DNA of 64,000 bases from Drosophila miranda (lineage: Eukaryota > Arthropoda > Insecta > Diptera > Drosophilidae). The position numbers and the translations under genes are program-made. Below the pieces are notes generated by a model, which saw nothing but the letters and a program-made list of their open reading frames with translations, was not told the DNA's origin and did not search any database. Of the stretch, positions 1 through 12,213 are shown piece after piece. The first letter of the stretch is position 1. Every line of letters starts with the position of its first letter. The stretch is from positions 852,001 to 916,000 of the forward strand of contig NC_046673.1 of assembly GCF_003369915.1 (NCBI RefSeq), read 5' to 3'.

Positions 1-1107
1 ACTGGGGATCTCCGCTCGGATCGTGCAAATTGCCTGGCCATGCCGAGTCTGGATCTGGCCGAGTCTATTTGGCTATTTGTCCACTTTTGGCCAAACAAAA
101 CGGAGGCATCGTCATTGTCGTCGTTGGGTTGGAGTGGAGCATTTGTTGTGTGTAAATACGGAACATATGTAAATATTAATTTTATTAAACAAACGTGACT
201 CCAAGATCTTGGCTTGGCTAGGCTTGGCTTGGCTTGGCTTGTCTTTGGGGCTTTGCGTTTTGTGATTTGGGGCCTGGACCTGGCACATTGACGATGTTGA
301 CACGACAATCCACACGGACGGGCCGCAGTTTCTCTGGTTTCTGTTGGTGTTTGCTGTGCGGTTTTTCATATTTGGCTTTTCGATTCGCAATATTTGTGGA
401 TGCGAAATGCTTTGGTACCTTTGTTGCCATCGTTACCGTTTTGGCACTGGCTGTTGACCGTCGACAAATGGTGGCATCACCGGCGTTCATCAGGCACGCA
501 TCAAAGTTGCGTGGGAACAGGCGACCTGGGAGGAGGCGGTCTGGCCTTTTGAAGTCCAAGTCCAAGTCCAAGTCCAAGTTTTAAGTTCCACATCCACCTC
601 CAAGCGACTGGCATTTGTAGTGGTCTATGGAGTAGTACATGGAGTACATGGCTCTTAATCTCCATGGTTCCGTTTCAGCCCCGCGGATTGCAAATTACGG
701 ATTGTGGATTGGTCGGTGAAAGCAAATGGAGTGTGGCCAGAGCAGACTTGTCAGCGATGAGTCACTCTGTTGATCGATTAAACGATTGTTCTATTGATTT
801 CCGTTTTGGTGCTGACTGAATGACGCAGACTAGACTTCTCCTAGAACCGCTTTTCCACTGACCTTGCCGCTTATAGGCAGAGGCAATTATAAATTTAGAA
901 ATTGATTCGCCTTATGGAACATGCATAGATCGTGAGTGCTTCGGCGAGTCCTGGTCACGCTCTCCCGCCCCTAGAATGGGCTTTTTCCAACTCCCGGACA
1001 AGCGCCCCGAAGAGCTCAAAATAGTCAGCGACACTCCATAAATCAGACACACTTCCCGACAACCGCACCGCCCCGCCCCGCCCAGACTGACACATCGGGT
1101 CCATGTC

Positions 1108-1129
1108 CAGGTCCAGGTCCAGGTCCAGG
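1108..1129. repeat. (AGGTCC)n short tandem repeat
   Basis: Nearly perfect hexamer array. It creates LDLDLD-type reading frames on the minus strand that are artefacts of the repeat. Confidence 0.85.
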
Positions 1130-1434
1130 CCGAGGTCCACTTCAGACAGCAGCCAATTGGCTGGGTCTGCTTGGTCCAGGTCCAAGCGATTAGCATACAA
1201 TTTGTGGGGGGATTGCTGGGGCCAGCACGCGCAGCAAAAAATAATAATCGCTTGGAGTTTTTGAATTTTGTCTCTGGCTCTGGCTCTGTCTCTGTCTCTG
1301 TCTCTGACTCTGACTGCCGTTCCCGTCCGGACTGCCAGTGGTCGCTACAAATTGCAGCGTTAATAAAGTCAAAATCGGATTGGACATGGCCTGGCCTCAC
1401 CTCCAGCCACAGTCACAGTCTCACTCCCACTCCT

Positions 1435-1466
1435 AGTCCCAGTCCCAGTCCCAGTCCCAGTCCCAG
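1435..1466. repeat. (AGTCCC)n short tandem repeat
   Basis: About five perfect hexamer units, next to a related CTCTGT tract at 1271-1314. It encodes a spurious PSPSPS run. Confidence 0.85.
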
Positions 1467-2489
1467 CCCCAGTCCAGCTGTGGCCCCTGTGCTGTCAGCC
1501 ACCTGTGTTGAACACTGGCCACTCGGAAAGCGATTGAGCAGCGATTGGGCAGCGATATACGAGCGATATACACTCCTTTGCAGCGCAATCAGCCAACCCG
1601 ATAGATCAGAGAGAGATATTCGATCACACAATAAATTCAGCACTAATGAATTTTGATTCATTTCCATTTGCTTTCGCACAACAGCCAAATAACTTCAGCA
1701 ATCAATGGAGCAGGGTTGACGTGACCTACATATGTATGTATATACATTCACATACATACATATATTAACCGGACAGTAGGCAATGAGCGATGATACGAGC
1801 CAGATATCAATGATTCTGCAGCAGCATATCGCACTGCTAAAACATACATACATAGGTAGGTATGTACATATGTACATTGGTACGTATTTACGTATGCACG
1901 TACATCTGTAGACTCGGCAGAAGCCCAGCTAAAGAAAAAAACGTTTAGATCCTTCAGAAACTTTCAGTTTCCTTGGCACTTGTATGACATGATGTTGTAG
2001 ATACATATGTGTACATATGCAATCTATGCATAGATTGCTGTATGCTGTATATATTCTTTTTCTGTCTCTAATATACTTAACAACTACAAGTGTACTGTAC
2101 CGAAAGACTCGCCAATGGACACACACAGAAGACTACATGAGTCCGTCGGTCATTATATACACATAAGCTGTCCCATATACCCGTAAGCTGTGGGGTTCTT
2201 TGTGTACGTCTCAAGCATGGTAGCATCTCTAACGAAGCTAGTGTTCCTAGTAGCTTTGCTGACAGAATAGCTGCAAAAACAGACACAGCTGCATGGGAAA
2301 AGCATGCAGTGAGAGCGAGAGATCTAATACATATAAAGTCGTAGTTGAAGACAAACTTGAAGGACGGAAGCTCGAATCCGCGCCACCTGATGTGGGTAAC
2401 CACGAGGATAGTGAACTGTTTGGTGCGAAGGTCGCGAAGGTCGCGAAGGGCCTGCTCCCGCCCAAACTGGCCCTTGCCGCCGTGGAGGC

Positions 2490-3200
2490 CCCGACAGGCC
2501 TAGATAGTTGACGTGACTCTGGCTTTCAGTATGGATAAGGATGTTACCGGGTTTATCGATGACCGTTCTCTCAGGTGACCAGTCTACCGTCCAAAAGAGC
2601 ATCTGCGCGTCGTCGCCTGCCTGGGCGATGATGCGAGACAGCTGGTCTCCGAATCCCGAAACCAGCATGCGGTCAGCTCCGTTCACCACAGGATAGGTTG
2701 ATCGGTCCAGGTTTACTTTGAAGCGGTGGTCCTCCAGGCCGCAGATCAGGTCCTAGGGAGTGCTCACCATCAGAGCGCAGCCTGCCTGATCATCGTACAG
2801 CTGCGTCTTGCTCTCCTCGGTCGTGATCAAGCAAATGGTGCGAATTTCATGGGGCGGCGTAGGCACTCACCGTCTTTGGTACTTTCAGGATCGTGTCGCG
2901 GACGGGCACGAGGATTAAAGCGATCGTCTATTGAGGGAGCTGGGCCAGGATATGCTGGATGACAGCCAGGATTGGCTCCAGGCTCTTGGCTCTACAGGCT
3001 CACGCCGCGTTGCTCCAGTATTCCGCGCATGTGCCCGCTGAAGGGCGTTTCCAGAATTTACCTCAACGGTTGGGGCAGCGGCTTATGACAAGAGCTGCCG
3101 ATGCGCTGGAGGCTTATGCCGCAACGCCTGCGGTAGGTCTCCTCGTCCTGGACAATTTGCTGAAATGGGAGCATCTCTTCGTGGATCCTGACCCTTTGAC
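2490..3200 (-). pseudogene. Decayed DEAD-box RNA helicase (p68/Rm62-like)
   Basis: Conceptual translation of the minus strand gives three consecutive pieces, in three different frames, that line up in order with a DDX5/Rm62-type helicase. The first piece (about 3200-3058) holds the segment before the Q motif, with EETYRRRCGISL. The second (about 2985-2870) holds a piece like the region before motif Ia plus IALILVPVRD, where intact proteins have a PTREL-type motif. The third (about 2850-2490) holds CALMVSTP, then FKVNLDRSTYPVVNGADRM in place of the usual VLDEADRM, then a stretch like GFEPQIRRI, then DAQMLFWTVDW where an SAT motif is expected. In-frame stops lie at 3058-3060, 2928-2930 and 2753-2755, and the P-loop region is missing. 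The family match is my reading by eye. The stops, frame changes and lost motifs mean it cannot encode a working helicase. It probably sits in an intron of the GAS2-like gene. Confidence 0.66.
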
Positions 3201-6149
3201 GCTTTTTCGCGGACGCAGGAGTTCGGGCTGGAGCTGCTTGAGGAAGAGCTGTCTGCCGGAAGATTGCGTGGCATGGTCCGACCACGAATTCGTCTGTGCC
3301 TGCTGCGACCCGCGCTGCCGAAGATGAAAATGGGTGAGCTAACCTCCTCTGCCGAGAAGGATTTTGTGGCAGCTACCGACCTCAACTGCCAGCTGACCTC
3401 ACGTGTCCGTTCCTTGCTGCCACCATGCCACCAGCTGCGGCTGCTGCGCTGCAAGCTTCGGTAGATGGAAATGGGGGAGCTGACTCCTGGATGCGTGAGT
3501 TGAGCTCCGAGGCTTCGAAACGCCTCGAAGTGCTGTTGGCTTCAATTGGGTTCATTGCTTGATTAGAAGGAGAACTTGCAAAGACCATTGTGCACCATAG
3601 TGTGTTGTGTGTGCGGACATGGACACGGACACGGAGACGGAGACGGAAATGGAGTGGCTTTCGGCAGTCGGCATTCGACTTGCGGAAGTGGAGCGCACTC
3701 CACTCCACTCCACATAAGCGTTATTTAATCGAAGCGAATAGCTGGGACTGTGGAAACGCATTATCTGCCCCCGTTCGGTTATCAACGGATAATTGGCGAG
3801 TGTGTGAGTGAGTGTTTGGTCAATTAAAAGCATTCGCTGGCTTTTTATCAAATTCAATTAGTCGCCGACGACGAAAGCCAAACAAAATACCGAAGAAAAA
3901 AAAACCAAAAGAGAAACAGAAACCAACAATCATCTTGAGGTGGCGGGTACAGGCTGGACGAATGTCATATTCACATTCATATTCGTATTCGTATTCATAT
4001 TCAGTTCGAATGGACGGAGGAAGACGGCTATTCTAACTATAGAAAATTCGTATAATTAACTAGATAAATTGGCAGGCAATTGGTTGTACAGATCGTTAAG
4101 ACAATTCGCTAATGACCGTCAGAGACGACTAACGATCTCCTTTGGCTAATTGGCCTCCGGGCGCGTAGAACCAGCCGCCCAAGCAGTCGCAGTGGAGTTG
4201 AGTGCTAGATGGTGGAGATGGTGATGATGATGTGGCCATCTAGACGAAATTACGGGTCTTGTCCAGATGATGAAGACATCAGATCGCTGTATCTGAACTG
4301 CCGACCGTTCAAGGAGATTTGCTTCTGCCCCGACTCCACCCATGTTCGCGCTCCTTTCTGCAGCTCTCGGATCTGTCGTAGAGTTTCAATTAAAGTTCAA
4401 TTAACGCTTCGCGACACACACAATTATCAAAAATTATATTTACGCTTATGACATTTCCGGCAGCCCCAGCTCCGCCGAACAGTTCCCGGTCTGTCCCGCT
4501 GCCCGTGTGTACCTTACGTAAAATGCCACTGTATGCCCGTGTATGCCCTGAGTCTGAGTCATTTCATTTATTTCAAGACAGCACAGACAGAAGATCAAAG
4601 CGACTTTATGATTATGCTGCACGCATATCCATCACCATATCGAGCACTCGTCCGGGGCGCAGCACAGACAACGGCGGCAGCGGCAGCGGCAGTGGCAGCG
4701 GAGAGCTTCAGTGGTGGCCACCAGACGTTCGCCATAGAGTCCTGGTCGAAGGGATGAGCGAGTATACTCAGAGAAAAATGGCGAGGTAAAAAGCAACACA
4801 CCCATGTCTAAGTTGAAAGTATTAAATCCAGTTGATCTGGATTTAAACAGGTATACCTTGAGTATGTATAACATTTGTATGAAATACATATGTATACTTA
4901 AAGGAAAATGATGCGTGCCCCTTTAATGCGTTCGATCATAACGGATTCTGCCTTCGGTCATATTCGGATCACCCCGAATCACTAAAAACCGAGTGCGAGC
5001 TAAACCTTCTCTTGCTACAGATATCTGAAAATTGTTTTTTTTCAGTGTAAATACATATTTTCAGGCAGAAGGAGAGATACAAAACTAGCAAGCTTGTGCG
5101 TTGCTTTCTCGTTCTCTCTACCAGAAAATCAAATGGAGAGAAATGGAGAAAAAAACCGAAGATTTCGCATATGACACAGTAAAAAGGACGATACCTGCGG
5201 TTCGAGGTTGTGGGAAAGCTGAATCGTTCATTCTAACGTACCGAACGAAGCGAATACCGAATACCAAATGCCAAATACCGAATGCCGGTTCATGTAGGGC
5301 TCTAGCGTGTATGAACATATTATCGAACATATGCATGTCTGTATATATGTATGTACATATATATGTACTTCATAGAGGAAACTATTATCTATTATCCATT
5401 ATCCGGAGCAAATCCAATAATTGTATATGAGCCTTGGAAAGAGAATACAGAGCTCGACACAAACACAGATCAAGAGAGCAACAGAAAAACACTCTTTCTG
5501 CCATCAGGAACGGATCTCCGACGACTTCGACGACTTCGACGACTTCGACGACACCGGCGAACACTAATTGATGGCCATTCTGGCAATCTTCAATGTTCTG
5601 CCATGGTCCCTCCCCGGCCACAGACGGAGATGCAATGACATCGCAGCTCTTACACTCTTACCGCTCTTTTATTTTCGAGGAACGAACGGCGGACCCAGAC
5701 GAAGCACAATCCGAAAAGTATAAGAAAAACCAGAAACCATCGAGGCGGCATCTGCCACAACAATGCTGCCTCCCAGCAGGAGACCCCAAAGGGGGCAACC
5801 ACACGATGAGGCTGCTTCGGCTGCTGCTGCTACGATCTCGTTGCCGATAAAAATCCACAACGTCTGTCTGACAACAACTGCAACATCGCCAACAACAAGT
5901 AAAGACAAATTTTCTACGGGTTGAGGTCTTGCTATTGGCCTCCAGCGTGACGATGTTTGGTGCTACTGGCGCCACTCAGCACCGCAATCACAGGGGGCAC
6001 GGCAAAGCAGTGCAGTGCAGTGCAGTGCAGTGCAGTGCAGTGCAGTGGAGTGCAGGGCAGGGCAGGGCAGGGCAGGAGTTGTGCTTATGGCATGTGCCAC
6101 CCAACCAAACCAATCGAAACCAAATCAAACCACACCAAGCCAAACCGAA
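3201..6149. other. Noncoding stretch
   Basis: No supported gene. The part next to 3200 could hold further decayed N-terminal sequence of the helicase relic (Ser-rich and charged frames), but I cannot align it. A (CGACGACTT)n tract lies at 5520-5552 and GCAGT/GGGCA tracts at 6007-6075. Confidence 0.5.
6007..6075. repeat. (GCAGT)n followed by (GGGCA)n
   Basis: About eight GCAGT units (6007-6046) run into a GGGCA-type tract (about 6052-6075), ending about 75 bases before the DINE-1 copy. Confidence 0.9.
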
Positions 6150-7130
6150 ACGAGGGGGAACGTTGTGAGTTGCTGCGGACACCGCAACTCTACGGTTATA
6201 CCCGATACTAAGTCAGTATGGCTCTCCTCCGGCAGACGCCGCTAATATTAAACGACACGACAAAGAGTGCGTGCGAGAGAGACAGAAAATCAGTCTGAGC
6301 GTGACGTCGCGCGCTGCGTAGCCACTGCAAATTGATTTGTTCCTATTGGCTATAAAAATGATCTGATCTGATCCAGATTCAGCAATCTGATATATATGAT
6401 CATTATCTATGATTCTGCGTGTTTAGTTTTCTCGAATGTGCAATATTGTGGATGCAACAGATTTTCGTCCTTTGTGTGGGCGGAAGGGGGTGGGGCGAAA
6501 TTTTGAGATACACGTTTTATAGTAAGATCTAACAGGAGTGCGGATACCAAATTTGGTTACTCTAGCCTTAATAGTCTCTGAGATTTTTGAATATCCCCAG
6601 ATTTTCGTCCTTTGCGGGGGCGGAAGGGGGTGTGGCGAAATTTTGAAACAAACTCGTCTCGGTCCGATATATTAGGAGTGTGGATACCAAATTTGGTTGC
6701 TCTAGCTTTTATAGTCTCTGAGATCTAGGCGCTAATGTTTTACTCTAAGCAAAGCCGCCTATGCTACGTGTGTGTTAGAGAGAGACAGGGCGAGAAAAAA
6801 TGAAATTGTTTTCTTGATGCTGGCTATAATAATAATACGATCCAATTCAGATTCCGCAGTCTTAAAGATATGGTCATTCTCTACAATTCTACGTTTTTGG
6901 TTTTCTCATATCTTTAAAATTGTGAATGCCACAGATTTTCGTCCTTTGTGGGGGCGGAAGTGGGCGGGGCGAAGTTTTGAAATATTTTTGTAGCAGTGAC
7001 ATATCATATCACAGAAGTCTGGATCCAAAACATCGTTGTTCTAGCTCTTATAGTCTTTGAGCACTAGGCGCTGAAGGGGACGGACAGACAGTTGCGGTGT
7101 CCGCAGCAACTCACAACGTTCCCCCTCGTT
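6150..7130 (+). mobile_element. DINE-1/INE-1-like element, copy A (foldback form)
   Basis: The left end carries an ACGAGGGGGAACG start and a stem-loop with GAGTTGC (6167-6173) facing GCAACTC (6184-6190). A TATACCCGATAC segment follows, then three copies of a core unit starting at about 6461, 6601 and 6935. Instead of the usual (GTCY)n tract and 3' hairpin, the element stops just inside GACGGACAGACA (about 7079-7090) and is joined to an inverted copy of the 5' end at about 7091-7130. The two ends match perfectly for about 40 bases. The DINE-1 assignment rests on shared core, (GTCY) motif and stem-loop with the other copies in this window; the family name is from memory. Confidence 0.8.
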
Positions 7131-7943
7131 CTTTTACGCTTCGGACCAGTCCGGACGATCTCCGACTGGGCATGCACCAAGTTCAGTGGCTTCCGCGGTT
7201 CGGGTTCCCATACTTGATGCGTGCTTCTCCGTGGACAGAGCCGATGCCCTTACCCTCATATCCCAGGACGATTCAATCTGTTCCTTCTTCTCCAGCGACA
7301 TATCGGGATCGGCATCTCGGCATCAGCACCAGACAGTCGTCAAAGAATGAGGGGGTCGTGCGGTTATGCGGTTATGCGGTTATGCGGTTATGCGGTTATG
7401 TTGTCTAATACCGGACCGTCCCGAAGATAGATTTGGTAACTGATTTCTCCGAGAAACTCCTTCAGGAATAGTTCATGGATCGGTTCTCTCAATTTTTCTG
7501 TGCATTTGTTGGACTCTTTCCACAACCATTTGTCCGCCTGCCTGTTCCCTTAGACATTTTTTGCATTTCTGCTTGAGTTAATGCCATCTGTGTCACCCAC
7601 AAAGCCGCACACCCATTTAATGGCTCATTTCCATTCGCAAGGATGCCCCAGCAATGGGCCAAATGCAAATGCGAATGCAAAGGCAGAGCAACTGAAGGCT
7701 CAATGAACCCCCAGTGACCCCGTTTCCCGCTTCCTGGAGTGCAGTGGAGTGGAGTGGAGTCTGGGGGAGGTGAATAAGAAGCTTTTTAGTGATGGAAGCA
7801 TAAAAAGCATAAAAGATGAAATGGAAATCCGTTGGGCTTTTAGCACTTTGAAAAGTGTGAGTTGTATTTTACGGTCCCGCGCTGCACCTCGCTGCACCTC
7901 ACTGCACCCCGACACCCCGACACTCTGATGACTTGCGACTTAC
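7131..7943. other. Noncoding stretch (probable intron)
   Basis: No gene seen. It includes a five-unit (GCGGTTAT) tandem array at 7360-7400. It lies directly downstream of the GAS2-like exon donor on the minus strand, so it is probably intronic. Confidence 0.6.
7360..7400. repeat. (GCGGTTAT)n minisatellite
   Basis: Five near-perfect 8-base units. Confidence 0.9.
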
Positions 7944-8111
7944 CTTGCAGAGAGCCACGCCCGTGTCGAGGCGATCCATAAAGTTCTCGGCATTGATGCT
8001 TAGCTCGGGATAGAGAGTGCTCAGCCACTCGGCCAGATCCTCCTTCATGGCCTCCAGATACTCCTCGCTGGACTTGAAGGGCCTGTACGGCCGTGCCTCC
8101 AACATGGCCAT
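7944..8111 (-). CDS. pigs: GAS2-like protein (pigs homologue), first coding exon
   Basis: The exon encodes 56 residues from ATG at 8111, beginning MAMLEARPYRPFKSSEEYL and containing EAMKEDLAEWLSTLYP, then ending DTGVALCK. This is the start of the calponin-homology domain of GAS2/GAS2L proteins, which cross-link actin and microtubules through a CH domain plus a GAS2 domain. The Drosophila member is pigs (pickled eggs). A consensus donor GTAAGT follows at 7943-7938 on the minus strand, in phase 0. No ORF for the remaining CH or GAS2 parts is found at lower coordinates, so the next exon must lie beyond position 1, giving an intron of at least 7.9 kb. Upstream, a CA-rich leader precedes the start codon. 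The family call is firm; the exact orthologue (pigs rather than another GAS2L) is likely. Confidence 0.86.
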
Positions 8112-9872
8112 GGTGTGTTTTGTTTGTGTGTGTGTGTGGTGTGTGGTGTGTGATTTGTTGTGTGGGCTCGGGATATGGTATCCCCCTACTGCGGCACCTC
8201 GTATCCTCTCGTATCCTCTTCCGTTTCACTTTCAAATGGGAACTGCTGTTGGTGTTTGGCTTTCGCTTTGGCTTTCGCTTTGGCTGCGGTTTCTGCAGAG
8301 TTACGTAGGATTCTCGTTATTCAGTGGATGCCAGAGCATCGCGGCTCGATTCGGCTCGGATTGTTCTGATATTTCGGATATTTGGGATATTTTAGCTTCT
8401 GCAAAGAGATAGAGATAAGTCTGACATTAGAATGTGTTCTTTTGGGTGACACCTGCAAATCTTGATCCCCCCCCAATCCCAATAACATGATACCGTATGT
8501 GTACATATATGTACGTACATATGTACATAGGTACATTTGTATGATATGAAATCAATTTGGCATCAAGTAGATCATAAATTTCAAATATTTTGCAGACATT
8601 TTACCCGTAGTACTTTATATACCATACTGTTATGCCCCACTCCACTCCACTCCACTCCACTCCACCCTACCCCCCCCACATGAAAACAGCGGAAAAAGAG
8701 CGAAAATTTATGACTGTGCCACTGCAGCTGACATAATTATGGGACGCAAAACCGCAGCAACAATAACATTGCCGCCAGCAACAGAAACAGCGGCAGCAAC
8801 AGGGGCAGCAACAACTGCAAAAGCTATACAAATAAAATCAATAAATAAAACATAAAAGTGACTTGCGGCAGTCGTCGGTTACTTGAAAAAGCCCCAACAA
8901 AACCAACAGCAAGAGACCCATACCCAATGCCTCATACCCCATATCCCATGCCCAATGCCCTGTGCCCCATGCCCCATGCCCCATGCCCCATGCCCCATGC
9001 CCCATGCCCCATGCCCCATACCCCATACCCAGACACGGCAGCAACCTCAAGACATGGCTTAAAGGTGGCTAGCTATTGGGTGCCAGGTTAATGGCTCACA
9101 CGCCAGTTCCGTGCGACGTGCCCCAACTGCAGCCGCAGCTGCAGCTGCAAGTCGCACTTACAATTCCAATTGCAATTCCAATTCCGGCCACTAATTAGCG
9201 GTAAACGCAATTGAACTGTGAACTTCAGCCGGGAACAGCTCGACGAGATTAATGTCGTCTGTCTCACCATTCCCATTCCCATTCCCATTCCCATTATGGG
9301 AGTCCAACGTTGAGTCGGTGAATCGTTGAATCTCATTCAAAAAGGTAGGTGCTGGGGCCCACAAGGCCATGGCACGGCCCTTGGCGGAATAGTCATAAAA
9401 CGCATGGCTTATCTAAGCGTTTATCGTTTATCGTTGCATAAAGATGTTCCGAAAGGATTAACCTTGGCCAGGTCGAAAGAGAAGGAGAAGAAATCTCCCC
9501 GGTTGAGCAGACACTGATCAGGCGTGGCGGAAAAGAGAGAACAGGTTCGACAGTCTCTGGAGGGGAGATTAGGCCCTACTTAACGCGGTCTCCCATGGCA
9601 GGAGAACAAGAATTTCACTTATAAGAGGAGGTCTATAGAAATGCAGGCTACTTTTGAGAAAATTTTTGTTAAAAACCATTTTTAATACACAAATCAAATA
9701 TTGTCGGGGAAAACATGAGGAAAGAACTTGGAGACAATTGGGGCATATTTTGCGAAGAACACTCGTATATTGAATGGAAAATGGCAAATATCAGGAAATA
9801 TGTATGGCAAAGATGAGGAAATATGTGTAAATATTATATTATGTATAAATTAACCCTAAGGCATGCCAAAAG
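8112..9872. other. Noncoding stretch, 5' flank of GAS2-like exon
   Basis: It probably holds the 5' leader of the GAS2-like transcript just above 8111, but no promoter could be identified. Tandem tracts: TCCAC at 8635-8665, GCCCCAT at 8962-9020 and CCCATT at about 9268-9295. Confidence 0.5.
8962..9020. repeat. (GCCCCAT)n minisatellite
   Basis: About eight 7-base units. It encodes spurious PMPHAPC-type peptides on the plus strand. Confidence 0.9.
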
Positions 9873-10008
9873 ATGGTTATGGAAAGTAGCTCCTCCAAGT
9901 CCTCCAAGTCAATGGAAACACATCAAACGACTAATACCACTGATTCATTAGATTCGGCAGATTCGGCAAGTTATTCGTCGAATAACGCGGATGGCGTCGA
10001 TTTGCTGT
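9873..10008 (+). CDS. Candidate orphan first exon, unknown protein
   Basis: An open frame starts at ATG 9873 (a second in-frame ATG lies at 9879) and encodes about 45 residues rich in Ser, Thr, Asp and Asn, including SLDSADSASYSSNNADGVD. It ends at a consensus donor, GTAAGT at 10009-10014. After the donor the frame continues with unremarkable sequence to about 10178. No partner exon was found downstream. I do not recognise the protein. The peptide resembles the disordered N-termini of many fly proteins, but chance is a real alternative. Confidence 0.25.
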
Positions 10009-12136
10009 GTAAGTTTCCCATAAGCGAACGGCCTCAGCCAGAACCTGCAAGTGGAGGTGCCAGTAAATTGAATAGCCTTCGAATTTGCTTCCCAGCGTGT
10101 GTTTTACGTTTGGGTCTTGCACAGCTTCGCTTTGGTTGTAACCACATTAGGCCCTTGCGTAACACTCACTCCCGATGAGATTGGTCTTAATTAACGCGAA
10201 CCGCTTACATATGTACATACGTGTACGAAATGAGCTCTCCCAACAGATTCGCGATCCGCGAATGGATCCGTTGAGCCGACTACCAACTCCGTGTGTATTG
10301 ACTAAGTATTGACTAATTTGGTGCCATTGATGATGATGGGGAATCGATGAATGGTCGTCAGTGGCGGAATGGAGTCAGCTGATTGGAAATTGTAGCTGGA
10401 CCCCTCAGGGGCCTGACAAATCCGCATCTCATCTCGCGGACGGGGTTGCTGGAATTTCACTTTCATAGACTTGCAAAATATACATACCATATGTACGGGT
10501 TCACGGTATATTCGTATTTGTTTGCCTAGATCGATCAATCTATTCCCAGCCACGCCTCCTGCTGGGCTGGGCTGTGGTGGGGGTGTTGGTGTTGTGGGGG
10601 GATGGGGGGACGGGGGGATGGGGAGAATGAGTGAAAAGACATCGCAGTGCTTTGTTTTTTGCTGGGATATTTCTTTACTTTGTTGCCATTTTCATTCGAG
10701 ACAAACAAATATGCAAATGTTCGCTGGCCTTTTGTTCAACTGATTAGCGGTATTTTTGAAAGTGAATTTAATTAAAAAATCCAAAAACACCAAAACGTAA
10801 AAACAGCAGAGGATGCGTCGACATCATTTCGCTTATAAGGCCCGTCCCATTTCCATTCCAATTCCAATTCCAATTCCAGCTCCTCTGGTAATTGCATACG
10901 CCTCAAAATGTTTTCGGCGATTGTCGATTGCCGCCACTGCAGCGTCACTCCCACTGGCTATAGCCTATACCTAATACTGTCTACATATGTACATACATAT
11001 GTATATACATATACATACATTTGTACATTGTATGCGGACTCTCTCGTTTCTTCCGTCATTATATAGACTTATCTGTCCCTTATCTAACCTATTGGAGGCC
11101 TTACCAGCCGATAGCAGGCCTATATGCTGCTGATAATGATGATGCCCCCTGATGGTCAAAGACATAATCACCACAGGATACTCATATGTATTGATTTGGT
11201 ATGTTACGTTTCATATGTATTTCTAAAGCGTTTTCTAAAGTCTAAGATCTGTATTCAACATAGGAAGCATTCAACAACTTCTGACATCGGTCAGCATCGA
11301 GGGGCAGCAGAATCCCTATCTAGATCCTTTAAGTGTAAATCGTTTAGCCGAATCGATTAGTCATTTCAAACACAGAAGACTTTTCTGCAGTTTGCTTACA
11401 TATTTCATTCCATTCACTTTTCCTTACTCTATTCCTCCTGTAGATTCCTTCTTTTCTTACTGCTTGTCTTCATTGATTGGTCTTTATTCCGCATACTGTT
11501 CTCTGATTTGATCGGGCTTTCCTCCGCTCTCACCTCTTGGCCCCCTTTAGCCCTAAGCGAAAGTTTTGGCGAGCGAACAACGGCATGCCCTGCTGAATGC
11601 TGGCTTTCCTCTATTTCCACTTCCATTTCCATTTACACCTCGAAAAGTGTGAATTTCTAAATGACAGTAAAAGTGATCGAGAGAGCGCATGGAAAATATG
11701 TTATAGAAGCCACGAATTCAATTTTTTTTTCCGCTGCTGTTAACTTTTTCAATTAACAATTACAAATGACATGTCCGAGATAGAGTTGGGGATCGTTGTA
11801 GTGTGGCCATGCGGCAATGCGATATAGTTTCACAATGCATTGAAGCATTGGATGGGTGCTGTTGGGTGGGGTTGTTTGGGGCGCTTTGGGGTGGGGGTAT
11901 CGATATCCGCGATAGATCCAATGAGAAAGAAATGCAGGTCGCATTTGGTTTCAAGTGTGAGAGTTATTGCACTCAACTCCACTCCATTCCATTCCACATC
12001 TTTCACACCCCCTTCTCGCGTCCCCACTCATATGTATGTATCACCCTTTTCTTGCCACCCAAACGTTCAATGACACTTGAAGCGACAATCGAAACGATTT
12101 CATTTCGAGCAGCAACATTCCCACCCCACACCCTAT

Positions 12137-12213
<77 letters not shown>

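Larger units (their letters stand above)
1..2489. other. Noncoding stretch, low-complexity tracts
   Basis: No supported gene. It contains short tandem tracts: about four AGTCC-type units near 550-581, AGGTCC units at 1108-1129, CTCTGT units at 1271-1314 and AGTCCC units at 1435-1466. Palindromic TACATATGTA-type clusters lie at about 1727-1762 and 1857-1900. The longer open frames here encode these repeats (Gly-Ser, Ser-Pro or Leu-Asp runs) and are not taken as genes. It is probably the large intron of the GAS2-like gene whose first coding exon lies at 7944-8111. Confidence 0.6.

Noticed and set aside
912..1656. Long open frames on both strands
   Set aside because: They run through AGGTCC, CTCTGT and AGTCCC tandem repeats and encode repeat peptides only.
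8838..9091. Open frames rich in Met-Gly or Pro-Met
   Set aside because: Translation of the GCCCCAT minisatellite.
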